Source of the DNA: Ananas comosus | Lineage: Eukaryota > Streptophyta > Magnoliopsida > Poales > Bromeliaceae | Reading direction: 5' to 3' | NCBI RefSeq assembly: GCF_001540865.1 | Contig: NC_033629.1 | Coordinates: 12,735,607 to 12,799,606, forward strand | Length of the DNA stretch: 64,000 bases | In this document: positions 1 through 10,944 of the stretch, piece after piece | Layout: every line of letters starts with the position of its first letter | Position numbering within the stretch: the stretch's first letter is position 1 | Notes under the pieces: generated by a model | Told to the model about the DNA's origin: nothing | Database searches by the model: none | Seen by the model: the letters and a program-made list of their open reading frames with translations, nothing else | Translations under genes and position numbers: made by a program

Positions 1-3000
1 AATCTTTGATTCGGCTTCCTCGATGTTCCCGGGAGACAATACACTAGCAAATAACAGCATCTAGAGCAAGTACAACAAGAATTTAGGCTATTTAGCAATG
101 AGAATTGCTCTAGTTTCTCGTATAATGATCTGCAAGAAAGATTTCGCCAGAGGATGACCCGCAATATCTTGTCGACGTGGTACCGATCGAAGGCCAGGTG
201 ATAATTCACGTACTTACAAATCAGTATAACTTTGCCCCAGTCAGAGAAGAGGTAACTGATGAATTCCCATATCTCCGCAAGGATGAGCAAGCTTACGAGC
301 ACCTTGGTTATGGGATGTTCGGCGTGTTTTTTGAGATCTATCCTCATCGCAATCCAAATAGACATTGCGATCGTTGCGTAGAGAACGAAATTGCAAATCA
401 GAATCCAAGGATTGGAGGCTACAGGGTGCTTGGTATGGAAGAGGTCTCGGAGAAATCCGAGCTCCGATTTGACCACCTCGAAGGCCCGCTTTCCGTCGTC
501 GTCCTCCGAGAGAAGCCCGTCGCGGACCAATGCGCGGCTCTTGCTTTCGTCTTCTACTTGAGGATAGCCGTCAAACCTGTTGAACATATATAATATCAAA
601 ACACTGTTCTCTGACAGCTTAAACTTTTTCAATAACTGATCGGTCGTTGTCGTTGGACGAACCTCATCTTGATCAGCTTGAACAAGGCGAAGGAAAGGCA
701 CATGTCTCTGTACCGACCTCTGCTGCTGCCCTTGAATAACCTTCCCTCGCACCTCCAAACATCCTCGATGGTGGTGACCGCCGCGTCGTTCCTCAACTTC
801 GGCTCGTAGCTCGGGGGTTCTGGTTCGGCCTGCTGCTCCTCGCCGATCACGAGATACTTATATCCCTTCATATTCGAGGGAACGAACAGTGCGCCTTGCT
901 CGTGCTCGTGTTTCATGTACACCGCCACTAGTTTCGTGTTCGCCGTTCCGTAGGATTTCTCAGCAGCCCGGAAGCTGAAGATCCTTCCGACGATCTTCAG
1001 GATGGACAGGCCCCAGATTGTGAAGAGGATCTTCGAGATCTTTGAGTTCACTGAGCGCTCTGAGCTCTCTGAGCTATAATCCGTTGCACCAAGGAAAATA
1101 ACAAGCAAAACAAGCACGACGCTGTTATTCTCGAGTTGCGTCCTCTCGTGTGCCAGCATTGCCTCTTTCTTGTTGTGGCCGTAAAGGCTGTAGCCGAGGA
1201 CAGAGTAGAAGCAATCTGATGGAATAGTAATGGGTTAATTTTGTGAGTACTCTTCTTCTACCCCTAATTTCATAAATATTTTTAAAATAATTATCGATAT
1301 TAAAAAAAACCTTTTTAATTTTAAGAAAGTATCCAAATTATTCTTATTAATTATCTACGTTTAAAATTTGACTGCTTGTCCGTTTCGCTCATAAGAGAGC
1401 ATTCTAGGATTTAAAGTACTAGGCTTGTATGGTTTTAGTGATTTTTTAGAGCTTTAGAATTTTAAGGTATTTAAGGGTTTTAGGGTTTTAGGAGTTAGGG
1501 TTTAGGACCGCCGGCACGAAAATTTAATTAGCGAGTGTCTGCAAATTAATTTCACGTGTCTTTCTAGCCAAAATATAATTTAAAATATAAGCTAAAAATA
1601 AATTTGAAGTATAGAAACTAAACAGTATATAAAAATCTTGAATAAATCTAAACAGTATAGTACAATTTAAAATTACGACTAAATAAATATAGAATGTACA
1701 ACTTAAAATATAAATTTAAAATAAATTGTCTGCCGTGAACGAACCGGTCCTGCTGTAGGTATTTCTAAGACGAGTGGTCATTCATGGTACAGATTAAATT
1801 TATTTAAATTTTATTTTAAAATCAGGATTATAGGTTCATGTCTTGCAACAGACTCAAGAATCTGCTGTTAATTATCTCACACTTTCAATGTTAAAAACCC
1901 TCGATTAAGAGACCAAATGTAAATGCTAATAGTAAAAGAGACCAAACAGACAAATAAAATTTTATTAATATAATTTACCATGTACATGGCTTAACATGAG
2001 CATTCCCCCACTATACATAGATTTTATAAAACTAAATACTCACTTTATAGATTTGACGGTCAATTGGAATCAGATTGCTCAGTTTAATGAAATGGTGGTC
2101 GTTTGAAATAGGTTGAAATTGAGTTTAATTTTAATTTGCTCAGTTTAACGGCTTGGCGGTCGAAAAGAGTTTGATATGATTTGCTCAGTTTAACAACTTG
2201 GTGGTCAAAAGGGGTTTGAAATTGATTCGCTCAGTTTAGCGACTTGGCGGTTAAAAGGGTTTGATATTAGTTTGCTTAGTTTAACGACTTGGCGGTCAAA
2301 AAGGGTTTGATTTGATTGCTCAGATTAACGACTTGGCGGTCAAATGTTCAGTTTAATAACTTAATAGTCATTTGTTCAGTTTAACGACTTGATGGTCATA
2401 TCTGAACTTGATTTGCCCAGTCTAGCGATTTGGCGGTCAATTGAAATTGAGATGCTTAGTTTAGTGACATGGCGGTTGGTTTGAGTTGTGGTGCCCAGTT
2501 TAATGATATGGCGATCGACTTTAAGTTGAGTTGCTAAGTTTAATGACATGACGGTGGGTTTGAGTTTTGGTGCTCAGTTTACCAATATAGCGGTCAGATT
2601 TGATTTGAGGTGCTTAGTTTAATGATATGGGGGTCGGTTTGAGTTTTCGTACTCAATTTACCGACATGGCGGTCGGATTGAGTTTGAGGTGCTCAGTTTA
2701 ATGATATGGCAGTCAGTTTGAGTTTTGGTGCTCAGTTTACCGACATGACGGTCGGATTGAGTTTTGGTGCTCAGTTTACCGACATAGTAGTCGGATTGAG
2801 TTTGAGATGCTCAGTTTAATGACATGACGGTCGATTTGAGTTAAGTTACTCAATTTTGCGATGTAACGATCGGCTTGAGTTGAGTGTCTCAGTTTAACGA
2901 CATGGCGGTCGGCTTGACGTTGAGGTGCTCAGTTTAACGATATGGTGGTCGGTTTGAAGTTGAGGTGCTCAGTTCAACGACATGACGGTCGGCTTGAGAT

Positions 3001-6000
3001 TGAGGTGCTCGGTTTAACGACATGGCGTTAGGCTTGAAGTCGAGATGCTCAATTTAACGACATGGTGGTCGGCATGAGTGGAGTCGCTCAGTTTAACGAC
3101 ATGGCGGTCGGTTTGAGTTGAGTCGCTCAGTTTAACGACATGGCGGTCGGCTTGAGTTGACTCGCTCAGTTTAACGACGTGGCGGTCGGCTTGAGTTGAG
3201 TTACTCAGTTTAACGACATGGCGGTTGTTTGATTTTTGGGTTTAGTTTAACGACTTTACAGTCGTTTGGATTTGGTTGTTTAGGTTAGCGACTTTGCGGT
3301 CGTTTGATTTTGGGTTTAGTTTAACGATGTTGCGGTCGTTTGATTTTGGGTTTAGTTTAACGACTTTACGGTCGTTTGGATTTGGTTGTTTAGTTTAACG
3401 ACTTTACGGTTATTTGAATTTGGATTGTTTAGTTTGACGACTTTGCGGTCGTTTGTTTTTTGGTTGTTTAGTTTAACGACTTTGCTGTCGTAGGTTTTAT
3501 TTGTGGACTTTGGATTTTGGCATTTTTATTTGTGGACTTTGGGTTTTGGGTTTTGTTTGTGGATTTTGGATTTTCGGATTTTATTTGTGGACTTTGAATT
3601 TTGGGGTTTTGTTTGTGGACTTTGGATTTTGGGGTTTTGTTTGTGGACTTTGGATTTTGAAATTTTATTTGCGGACTTTGGGTTTTGGATTGGCTTGAAC
3701 CTTTTGTATTTGATTTGAGTTGAGCCGCCTTAGGTTTTCACTTGGTTTATCCCTTTCAAGTTTGGTTTGAGTCGACCATTACGCCTTGGTTTAGGACCCG
3801 TCGAGACTTGGTTTAGGTCGAACCCTTATGATGTAGTTCGAGATCTCTTTGAATTTAATTTGCGTCAAGCCCTTATAGTTCAGCTCAACTTGGACTCTCT
3901 TATACTTCAGTTTGGTTCGGATCGAACCTTTATGATTTGGTTTGAGACTGATCTGTATTTGATTCGGGTTGAGCTCTTGTGGTTCGCCTTGGCTTAAAAC
4001 CTTTTTGCATTTGATTTGGGCCGAATTATTTATTGCTCTCTCCGAGTTTGCTTTAGATTGAACCGGTTTATGTTTGAATTGGCTTGCTGCAATCCTCATA
4101 TGGTTTGGTTTGAGTTGAGCTTGTCCTCTGATTTTGATTTGGGATCTAATTGGTTCATGGTCCGACTGTGAGTTCGGTTGGCTCAGCTTGAATCTCATAT
4201 GGTTCAGTTTGGATTGAACCAGCTTGCACTTCGGTTTGGCTTGGTTTGAACCTTCTATAGTTTTGTTTGGTTTGAACCGACTTCGAATCAAGTTGAGGTA
4301 GTTCGGCTCAAATTAGCTCGGCTCGGATCTCCCATACATCTGTTTGAGTTGAACCCGACTTATGGTTTGGTTTGGTTTAACTCGATCTTCATGTAGTTGG
4401 GTTCAGATCGGATCTACTTCGGTTCGAGTTGAATCTTCTCTGGTTCAGTTCAAATAAGATCCACTTCGGTTCAAGTCAAATCCTTTGTGGTTCGGTTCAG
4501 ATCGGATCCACTTTGGTTTAAGTTGGATCCTTTATGTTTCGGTTCGGATCGGATCCACTTTAGGTTGAGTCGAATCCTTTATGGTTCGGTTTGAATCGGA
4601 TCCACTTCGGTTCGAGTTCAATCCTTCATAGTTTGGTTCGGATTGGACTCACTTCAGTTCAAGTCGAATTCTTTTGTAGTTCGGTTCAGATCAGATTCAC
4701 TTCGGTTTGAGTCAAATCCTTTGCAGTTCAGTTCAGATCGGATCCACTTTGGTTCAAATTGAATCCTTTATGGTTCGTTTTGGACTAGATCCACTTGGGT
4801 TCAAGCCAAATCCTTCATGGTTTGGTCCGGATCGAACTCATTTCAGTTCAAGTCGAATTCTTGATGGTTGGGTTTAGACTGGATCCGCTTCGGTTCGAAT
4901 CCAATCCTTTATGGTTCGGTTTGGATTGGATCTACTTTGGTTCAAGTCGAATTCTTTATAGTTCGGTTCAGATCGAATCCGCTTAAGTTCGAGTCGAATC
5001 CTTTATGGTTTGGTTCGGATCAGATCTATTTCGGATCGAGTCGAATCCTTTATAGTTCGGTTCAGATTGGATCTACTTCGGATCGAGTCGAATCCTTTAT
5101 GATTCGATTCGGATCAGATCCACTTCAATTTGAGTCGAATCCTTTATGGTTCGGTTCGTATCGGATCCACTTCGGTTCGGGTGGAATCCTTTATGGTTCG
5201 GTTCGGATCAGATCCACTTCGGTTTGAGTCGAATTCTTTATAGTTGGGTTTAGACTGGATCTGCTTCGGTTCGAATCCAATCCTTTATGGTTCGGTTCGG
5301 ATCGGATCCACTTTGATTCGAGTCGAATCCTTTATTGTTCGGTTCGTATCGGATTCACTTCGGTTCAGGTCGAATCCTTTATGGTTCGGTTCGGATCGGA
5401 TCCACTTTGGTTTGAGTCGAATTCTTTATGGCTGGATTTAGACTGGATCTGCTTTAGTTCGAATCCAATCCTTTATGGTTTGGTTCGGATTAGATCCACT
5501 TTGGTTCAAGTTGAATCCTTTATGATTCGGTTTAGGCTGAACCAGCTTGTAATTGGTTCGGCTTGGCTAGGCTTGAACCTCCTGTGCTTCTGTTTGAGTT
5601 GAACCTGACATATGGTTTGGTTCGGCTTGACTTGGAACCCTTTTGTGGTTCAGTTCGATTTGAACTGGCTCGTGGTTCGGCTCTACCGATTCTCACGTGG
5701 TTCAATTTAAGTTGAACCAACTTGTAGTTCGGTTTAGGTAGAACCGGTTCATTATTTAGTTTGGTTCAAAGTCTTGAGTCTCAGTTCGATTTGAGTTGAA
5801 ACACTTAGGCTTGGTCCACTGTTATGAGTTTGGTTCACCATTTTATACTTGGTTCACCAACTTAGTCTTTAATTTATTTTTTGATCCATGATCAGCAGAC
5901 CCGTTGTTGACTTGGGTTTGGTTTGGTTTGAATGTCATCTCCAAGCCGGTTTGATTCAGGCTTGGCTCCAACTTATTTATTTTCTCCCTCTTTTTATAAG

Positions 6001-6933
6001 TTCAAATTGAACTCATGATTATATTGCCTTCGGTTCAAATTAAATATTTATGTAGTTGATTTGGTTTAACCAAACTGAACCCGGGTCAAGCCTACCACGA
6101 AGATGACGATCCAATTTAATGAGCCGAACTTGGGTCAAGTCCATCACGAAGATGACGACCCGGTTTGAGTCAAATTGGATCTAGCCTATCACGAAGATGG
6201 CGATTTGATCAAATATGTGTCTATCACGAAGATGACAATGTGGTTGAATCGAACCGTGCCTATCACGAAGAGGGCATGTGGTTCAAGTCGAATCGCGCCT
6301 ATCACGAAGATGGCGAATAATTCAAACAATGGCTATCACAAAGATGGCAAATCAAAATATGTTCATCATTTTTTAATTATTATTTTATTTATTTTTATTT
6401 TTTTTATTTGTCCAAATGCGTGGGTTTGATCGTGTCGAGCCTATCACGAAGATGGCCGCTCGATCAACCCTTTAACCGTGTCGAACCTATCGCGAAGATG
6501 GTCGCTCGGTATAGGAATTGGCAATGTATATGCGGGTTAGATCGTGTCGAGCCTATCACGAAGATGGCCGCTCGATCAACCCTTTAATCGTGTTGAGCCT
6601 ATCACGAAAATGGCCGCTCGGTATAGAGATTAGCGATACATATGCATGGTGAAAGTGGCGATTTAATGTCGAATTGATCGGTTCGAGCCTATTGCGAAGG
6701 TGGTCATATTGATCAAATTGACAAAAAGATCGCACTTACACCATTTATATGCATACGTTACCCTTTGTCGTTGGGGAAGTAGCCATGATCGTCGTTGTCG
6801 TCATCGTCGAAATCGTCGCAGCCGTCACCATCGTGAATGTGCTTCAACTCCTTTTTGTTTTTTACTTTCTTTTTCTCTTTTTGCTTTTTTTTTTTTTGTT
6901 GGCCTGAGAGAGGGGACCCAACTCCCTCTCCCA

Positions 6934-6967
<34 letters not shown>

Positions 6968-8222
6968 CGAGTATGAACCAGAGAGAGAAAGGGAGAGGCG
7001 CACCCTCTCCTTCTCCTCCTCTTTTTTTATTTATTTTTTATTTTTTTTGGAGATACCTCCTTCTTTTTTTTTTCTTTTTGAATTTTTGAATTTTTTTTAT
7101 CTCAAACATAAATCTCCACTATAGAGTTTTAATAGAGTAAACAAAATTAGGACCATAGATAAATTAAATAAATCTATATGAAACAAATCTATATTATTTG
7201 TATATTTTATTAATTTGATCCGTCTAATTGATATAATTTATTAAATTGCTTTTGTTCTTTTTTTACCTTAAAAATTTTTCAGCTTTTAGTCGATTTTTAA
7301 AATTTTAGTTTCTTATTTTTTTAATTTGCAATCAACTTCCTAACTTTTTTTATTCATTTTAATTAAGTTAATATCAATAATTTAAAACTAGATTAAACTG
7401 AGTGGTTCGATCAGTCAGATCGTAATCCAGTCTATCAAGCGGTTTGGTTCAATCGTTTGAATTAAATAAGGTTAAGAACAGTTTTGAACCGTTAGAGATA
7501 ATAAACATTTTAAATATAATAATATTTTAACTATTAAAGATAATAAATATATTAAATATAATTTTAAACGTAAAAATTAAAAAGATTAAGCTTTGTGGTA
7601 AAAAAAAGTTAATGATTAAGGCCCAATGGTTTAGCAATGTCAATATGTCCGATTTGGGTCGTGTTTTCGAAAGCTCGAACCCGAACCCGACTATCAATTC
7701 TAAAATTCATATCCGAACTTGACGGATATCAAAAATCAATATCCAAATCCGATACTAACCAAAAATCCAAAATTCAAATCCAAACTCGAAAACCTGAACT
7801 CAAAATAATTATTTTTCTTTATCATGTTTCCAAACATTATATTAAATCTAAAATTTTTAAAAAATAAATTCAAATATAACGTCAAACTTTATATATATTA
7901 TATAATATAAAATTAATTAGGATTTAGGTCGGATTTATGGTGGGTACAGACAAAATTCATACTCGGTCCACAAAACAATCATGCTTTTTTTGGGCAACAG
8001 AGAGTGAAGAGCGATGTTAGATAATATAATGAGGGCAAAAATATTTAATTACTCTCATATCAAAAGACCCTAATATTCTTTTTTGGGATATCTAGTAATC
8101 GGTATATCTTTCAAAATGACTCTTTCAAAGTGACTTACTATTGCACGTCATAACTTAAAAAAATAAATAAATTTAAGCCGTTGAATAAACAACATCAAAA
8201 AATAAAAAGTACATAAACACTT

Positions 8223-8283
<61 letters not shown>

Positions 8284-8497
8284 ATGCTAGAACTATTAGT
8301 AGCACCAAATCATTAGTGCTATTAGGTTTTTAGCTTTTGGATAAAGTAATGCGCAGTTAGGATGATAGTAATCCTCTAGAGTTGAGAGGGTAGTTGGTTG
8401 AATAGCATAATCTGACGAATGAAAATAGTCAATGAGTTGGATCTAACAGTAGAAATACTTAGAAGCACCAAATGCTTGGTGCTTTTAAAAACACCAN

Positions 8498-8528
<31 letters not shown>

Positions 8529-9587
8529 CGGCTACTATACTCTTATGAGTACGATCGCTCTCGTACTCATAAGTTGTTTTCGATGATAGAGCTTCCGAAT
8601 TGACGATCCACACCGTTAAACATTTCTAGAGCATTTAAAGCTTATAGAAATTAAATTTTATAAATTTTCGATTTCATTTACCTTACGATCAAAAGCTCAC
8701 AAGATTGACAATTTTTAATGGTCGGTATAAGATATTTGCTAGTTTAACGGTAAAAAAGAATCGGAATAGGTTGAATTTTTGATAAAAAATTTTATTCACT
8801 ATCTAAATAAAGATCAATAACTCCGATCTTAAATTGAAGGATCCGATCATCCATTTTTAGGATGTCGTTCGATTTCACCCATTCATTTTATACCCGCTTG
8901 ATGGACTTTATAATGATTTCAAAAAATTACGAAATTTATTTTCTAAAAGTTTTAAATACTCTAGATCATGTTTAACGGTATGAATCGTCGATTCGAAAAC
9001 CCCAACATCGAAAACAACTTATGAGTACGAAGGACTCTATACTTATAAGAGTATAGTAGCCCTACTATATATATATATATATAGAAAGAGAGAGAGAGAG
9101 AGTTGAGTTAGAATACTCTCAAAAGCACCAAGGGGGTGGTGCTTTTGAGTTTTTAACTATTGGATGGAGAGATGTCGGGTTGAGATGATGGTGGTAGGTG
9201 GTGGTAGGTGGTGATAGATAGAATAGTGTTTGATCCAAAGGGTATTAGTAATTAAGGAGTAGATCTAAGGGCTAAAAACTTAGAAGCACCAAGGGGTGAT
9301 GCTTTTAAAAGTATTCTAGCTCAATTATATATATATATATAGGCTGGGGCTACTATACTCTTATGAGTATAGAACCCTTTGTACTCATAAATTTTTAACC
9401 GTTGATTGATGGGATGTGTGGTTAGGATGATGGTGGTCCCCACTTAGAATGATAGTGGTCCCCTAGGGTTGAGTGGGTAGTTGATTGAATTGTATGATCT
9501 AACGGATGAAAATGATCATAGAATAAATCTAAGGGCCGAAAACTTATGAGTATAAGGGAGCCAATATTCATAAAAGTATAGTAGCCG

Positions 9588-9655
<68 letters not shown>

Positions 9656-10053
9656 GCCTATATATTTTTCAAAACTTCGGAAATATTTCATTTATCTCAA
9701 CTTTTTTTTTGTTTCCAAAATACCCCTACAGTTACCACCCGTCAAGTTAACCTGGGTTTAATGTGAGTTAAATATCAACCATAGTTAAAAAAAATTAAAA
9801 TACTTTTTGTACCCCTAACTTAAGGGCAAATAAGAAAAGTCGGTAATGGTAGAAGGGTATATTTGAAAGGGCAAAATAGTGATTTCATAGGGATAATAGA
9901 GTTCATAAAGTCGGAAATTTTTCATTAACAGATTTTAACTTTAGGGGTATATTAGAAATAAGTTGGTACGTATAAAGGGTATTTTCAATATTAGCCTTTT
10001 AAGAGGGGTAAATCGTAAAGGCGAAAATTTCTTAGAAGTATATAAGCAATTGC

Positions 10054-10119
<66 letters not shown>

Positions 10120-10944
10120 TTGGAATATTTTTAAAGGCACCAAAAGTGTAGTGCTTATAATTTTGTAGTCTTTGGATGTACTTTTTGACCATTAGAATAT
10201 TTTTTTTTTTGAAAGATAGGTAGCACGCTACCCGCTTCGTTTATTTCATTTAGAAATAAATTTAGCTAGAAATGTGAATCAATTAGGATTCGAACTTGGG
10301 TTTCGGATACCAACCACCTAGCCTTTTGCCGCTTGCTCTAGGATGGTCGGTTGATTATTAGAATATTAATAGTCAATAATAGTTATTCCTAAAGGGGCTA
10401 CCATAGTGCATGATTAAAAAATTATTAGGATCGATCTAATTGCCCAAAAAAGTTTATAGTATAAATACTTGGCGGCTTCTAAAAGCACCCGGCCGAACTT
10501 TATATGTAAGATATATAGAAGATTGTGTTAAGTTTGGTTCGTTATGTATTTTCTTTAAAAAAAAAATTTTGGGTGAGAACTATAATTAATCAGTCGTTTC
10601 GTTTCGGTGTTACCGTAGGTGGCGAACAGCAGCACCGTCCAGGTGATGGGCGACACAAGTAGGAAGGCGAAGCGGCCGAGCCAGTAATAGAGGGTGTCGC
10701 TGACGATGTCCAGGAAGAACTTCAGCGTCCCGCTACGGTGCCAGAGCTTGTGCCTCGTTGCCGCGACCAGGAAGCCAAGGAGCAGGCTGGCGGCTATGCC
10801 GATCACAGCGATTTCGAAGATGTTTTCCCAGTCTTGCGGCTTCAGACACACGGCGCGCTGAACTTTAATTTTCCAACCTAGTGTAAAACTGTGGCAGTCC
10901 AGAGTGTTGTCGGTACTCGACGGCGCCGGAGAGCTCGACGACAT
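1..10944 (-). CDS. DUF4220/DUF594-type membrane protein, 3' end outside window
   Basis: Plant-specific integral membrane protein family of unknown biochemical role. Exons by my model: 10944-10614, 1215-663, 576-1 (continuing past the window). Exon 1 (110 codons, start ATG at 10944) has two hydrophobic segments, about residues 45-65 and 90-110. Exon 2 carries the family motifs MKGYKYLVIGEE, EDVWRCEG and LSFALFKLIKMRF. Exon 3 carries KRAFEVVKSELGFL and SDWGKVILICKYV, typical of DUF4220. Joining 663 to 576 removes an 86-bp intron and restores the family sequence KMRFDGYPQV; read straight through, the frame hits a stop at 629. Joining 10614 to 1215 keeps phase (G+AT gives Asp) across an intron of about 9.4 kb. 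At least 486 residues are present; the C-terminal DUF594 part is missing. Exons 2-3 are confident; linking exon 1 across the giant intron is inference from phase, splice sites and the membrane-segment pattern. Confidence 0.68.
1464..1508 (+). repeat. Short degenerate telomere-like stretch
   Basis: Several near-TTTAGGG words occur in about 45 bases (for example GGGTTTTAGGG and GTTAGGGTTTAGG). Plant telomere repeats are TTTAGGG, but spacing here is irregular and the stretch is very short, so it may be chance or a relic. Confidence 0.25.
2075..3490 (+). repeat. Minisatellite array 1, unit about 39 bp
   Basis: About 35 head-to-tail units. The core reads CTCAGTTTAACGACATGGCG followed by GTCGG and a TTGAGTTGAG spacer. 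Units near 3080-3220 are almost identical with a 39-bp period; units toward 2075 and toward 3490 have diverged in spacer and length. The plus strand is strongly G+T-rich. There is no long open frame. Confidence 0.9.
3491..3690 (+). repeat. Minisatellite array 2, unit about 28 bp
   Basis: About seven units built on GTGGACTTTGGATTTTGGGG plus a TTTTGTTT spacer. The plus strand is almost without C. Two frames are open across the array (WTLDFG- or GFCLW-like peptides), but this follows from the repeat and is not gene evidence. Confidence 0.88.
4320..5560 (+). repeat. Minisatellite array 3, unit about 47 bp
   Basis: About 26 units. The core contains TTATGGTTCGGTTCGGATCG followed by GATCCACTTCGGTTCGAGTCGAATCC. 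Nested inside each unit are short GGTTCG/GATCG words, so the unit itself grew from a smaller repeat. Flanks at 3700-4320 and 5560-6080 contain the same GGTTTGGTTTGAACC-type words in irregular order and look like decayed array. Many overlapping open frames on both strands are repeat artefacts. Confidence 0.88.
6085..6690 (+). repeat. Minisatellite array 4 with a CCTATCACGAAGATGG core
   Basis: About a dozen copies of CCTATCACGAAGATGGC at irregular spacing of 35-60 bases. Between 6427 and 6670 the copies fall into a higher-order unit of roughly 112 bp (GTGTCGAGCC, core, CGCTCGATCAACCC, a second core, then CGCTCGGTAT) repeated twice. Confidence 0.85.
6700..7636. other. Pyrimidine-rich then A+T-rich noncoding DNA
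   Basis: Contains a CGT/CGTC-rich patch (6780-6835), T-rich runs and a CT microsatellite at about 6941-6967, then plain A+T-rich DNA. The open frames across the CT/T runs are low-complexity and I do not support a gene. Confidence 0.6.
7637..7975 (+). mobile_element. Decayed fragment of the CCGAACCCGA MITE family
   Basis: Shares CGAACCCGAACCCGAC, GACGGATATCAAAAATC and AAAATTCAAATCC-type words with the intact hAT-type MITE at 22278-22837. No terminal repeats or duplication can be recognised. A second such fragment lies at about 16262-16450. Confidence 0.5.
8223..8281 (+). repeat. (TA)n(GA)n microsatellite
   Basis: A TA run passes directly into a GA run and abuts a MITE end. The same TA/GA junction next to this MITE family recurs at about 9065-9100, 39270-39322 and 39575-39609. 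Confidence 0.95.
8282..8500 (+). mobile_element. MITE, AGCACCAA family (copy 1)
   Basis: Ends are inverted: GCTAGAACTATTAGTAGCACC on the left and TTAGAAGCACCAAATGCTTG near the right. The interior shares GTTAGGATGATAGT and TAGTTGGTTGAATAG words with the other copies at 9100, 10110, 39320, 39604, 45895 and 46986. It is flanked by TA runs, which hide any target duplication. One unresolved base (n) lies close to the right end. No coding capacity. Confidence 0.65.
8526..9066 (+). mobile_element. MITE, CTACTATACTCTTATGAGTA family
   Basis: Inverted ends: GGCTACTATACTCTTATGAG on the left and TATAAGAGTATAGTAGCC on the right, each followed internally by a second hairpin (GAGTACGA...TCGTACTC) and by AACTTATGAGTACGA in inverted order. 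About 540 bp, flanked by TA runs, no coding capacity. The interior resembles the copies at 46160-46985 (TAAGTTGTTTTCGATGATAG). Confidence 0.75.
9100..9328 (+). mobile_element. MITE, AGCACCAA family (copy 2)
   Basis: Clear inverted ends: GAGTTAGAATACTCTCAAAAGC on the left against GCTTTTAAAAGTATTCTAGC on the right, each with an AGCACCAAGGGG motif just inside. A short internal repeat GGTGGTAGGTGGTGATAG is present. No coding capacity. Confidence 0.75.
9345..9592 (+). mobile_element. MITE hybrid: CTACTATACTC ends with AGCACCAA-type interior
   Basis: Ends match the 8526 family (GGCTACTATACTCTTATGAG left, AAAAGTATAGTAGCCGGAC right) but the interior (GGTTAGGATGATGGTGG, TGAGTGGGTAGTTGATTGAA, ATCTAAGGGC) matches the AGCACCAA family. 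The two families therefore share parts. Confidence 0.65.
9593..9651 (+). repeat. (TA)n microsatellite
   Basis: Near-pure TA for about 60 bases between two MITEs. A similar run is at about 10057-10114. Confidence 0.95.
9652..10056 (+). mobile_element. MITE, CAATTGCTTATATACCCC family (copy 1)
   Basis: Left end AATTGCCTATATATTT and right end TATATAAGCAATTGCC are inverted. The interior shares TTTCAAATATACCC-, TTAAGGGCAAATAAGAAAGT- and GTCAAGTTAACC-type words, in the opposite orientation, with the intact copy at 24097-24504. TA runs on both sides hide a duplication. Confidence 0.7.
10110..10500 (+). mobile_element. MITE, AGCACCAA family (copy 3), split by a SINE
   Basis: The left part (AGTTGGAATATTTTTAAAGG, CACCAAAAGTGTAGTGC) ends near 10200; the right part resumes near 10370 (ATTAGAATATT, GGGGCTACCATAGTGCATG) and ends at CTTCTAAAAGCACC. 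The interrupting block is the SINE listed at 10203-10368. ATTAGAATATT occurs on both sides of the SINE and is a likely target-site duplication. Confidence 0.65.
10203..10368 (-). mobile_element. tRNA-derived SINE (copy 1)
   Basis: Read on the minus strand it has a box-A-like stretch, a box-B-like AGTTCGAATCC, a body ending GGTAGCGTGCTACCTATC, and a poly-A tail (poly-T on the plus strand at about 10201-10212). The flanking ATTAGAATATT repeat fits a SINE target duplication. Related copies lie at 47270-47430 (plus) and 49559-49711 (minus). Box B and tail organisation recall plant Au-like SINEs; exact family not assigned. Confidence 0.7.

Larger units (their letters stand above)
1216..10613 (-). 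other. Giant first intron of the DUF4220 gene (proposed)
   Basis: Proposed donor G|GTAACA at 10613 and acceptor ATCAG at 1216, both on the minus strand. The interior holds no gene I can support. From low to high coordinate it contains A+T-rich DNA (1216-2070), four different minisatellite arrays (2075-6690), pyrimidine-rich and degenerate DNA (6700-8220), a run of MITEs embedded in TA microsatellites (8220-10110) and a MITE split by a SINE (10110-10500). If exon 1 belongs to another gene, this is intergenic DNA instead. Confidence 0.55.

Noticed and set aside
177..593. Plus-strand open frame of 138 codons
   Set aside because: It is antisense to exon 3 of the DUF4220 gene, whose minus-strand translation has clear family motifs.
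577..663. Frameshift or pseudogene in the DUF4220 gene
   Set aside because: An 86-bp GT-AG intron explains the apparent stop and restores the family sequence exactly.
1464..1508. Interstitial telomere
   Set aside because: Only a few imperfect TTTAGGG-like words; too short and irregular for a chromosome fusion claim.
2075..3490. CRISPR-like array
   Set aside because: Units are contiguous and diverge gradually with no unique spacers, and the window is a plant nuclear genome.
3501..5602. Several open frames of 60-166 codons on both strands
   Set aside because: They are the translation of tandem repeats (period 28 and 47 bp) and have no conserved domain.
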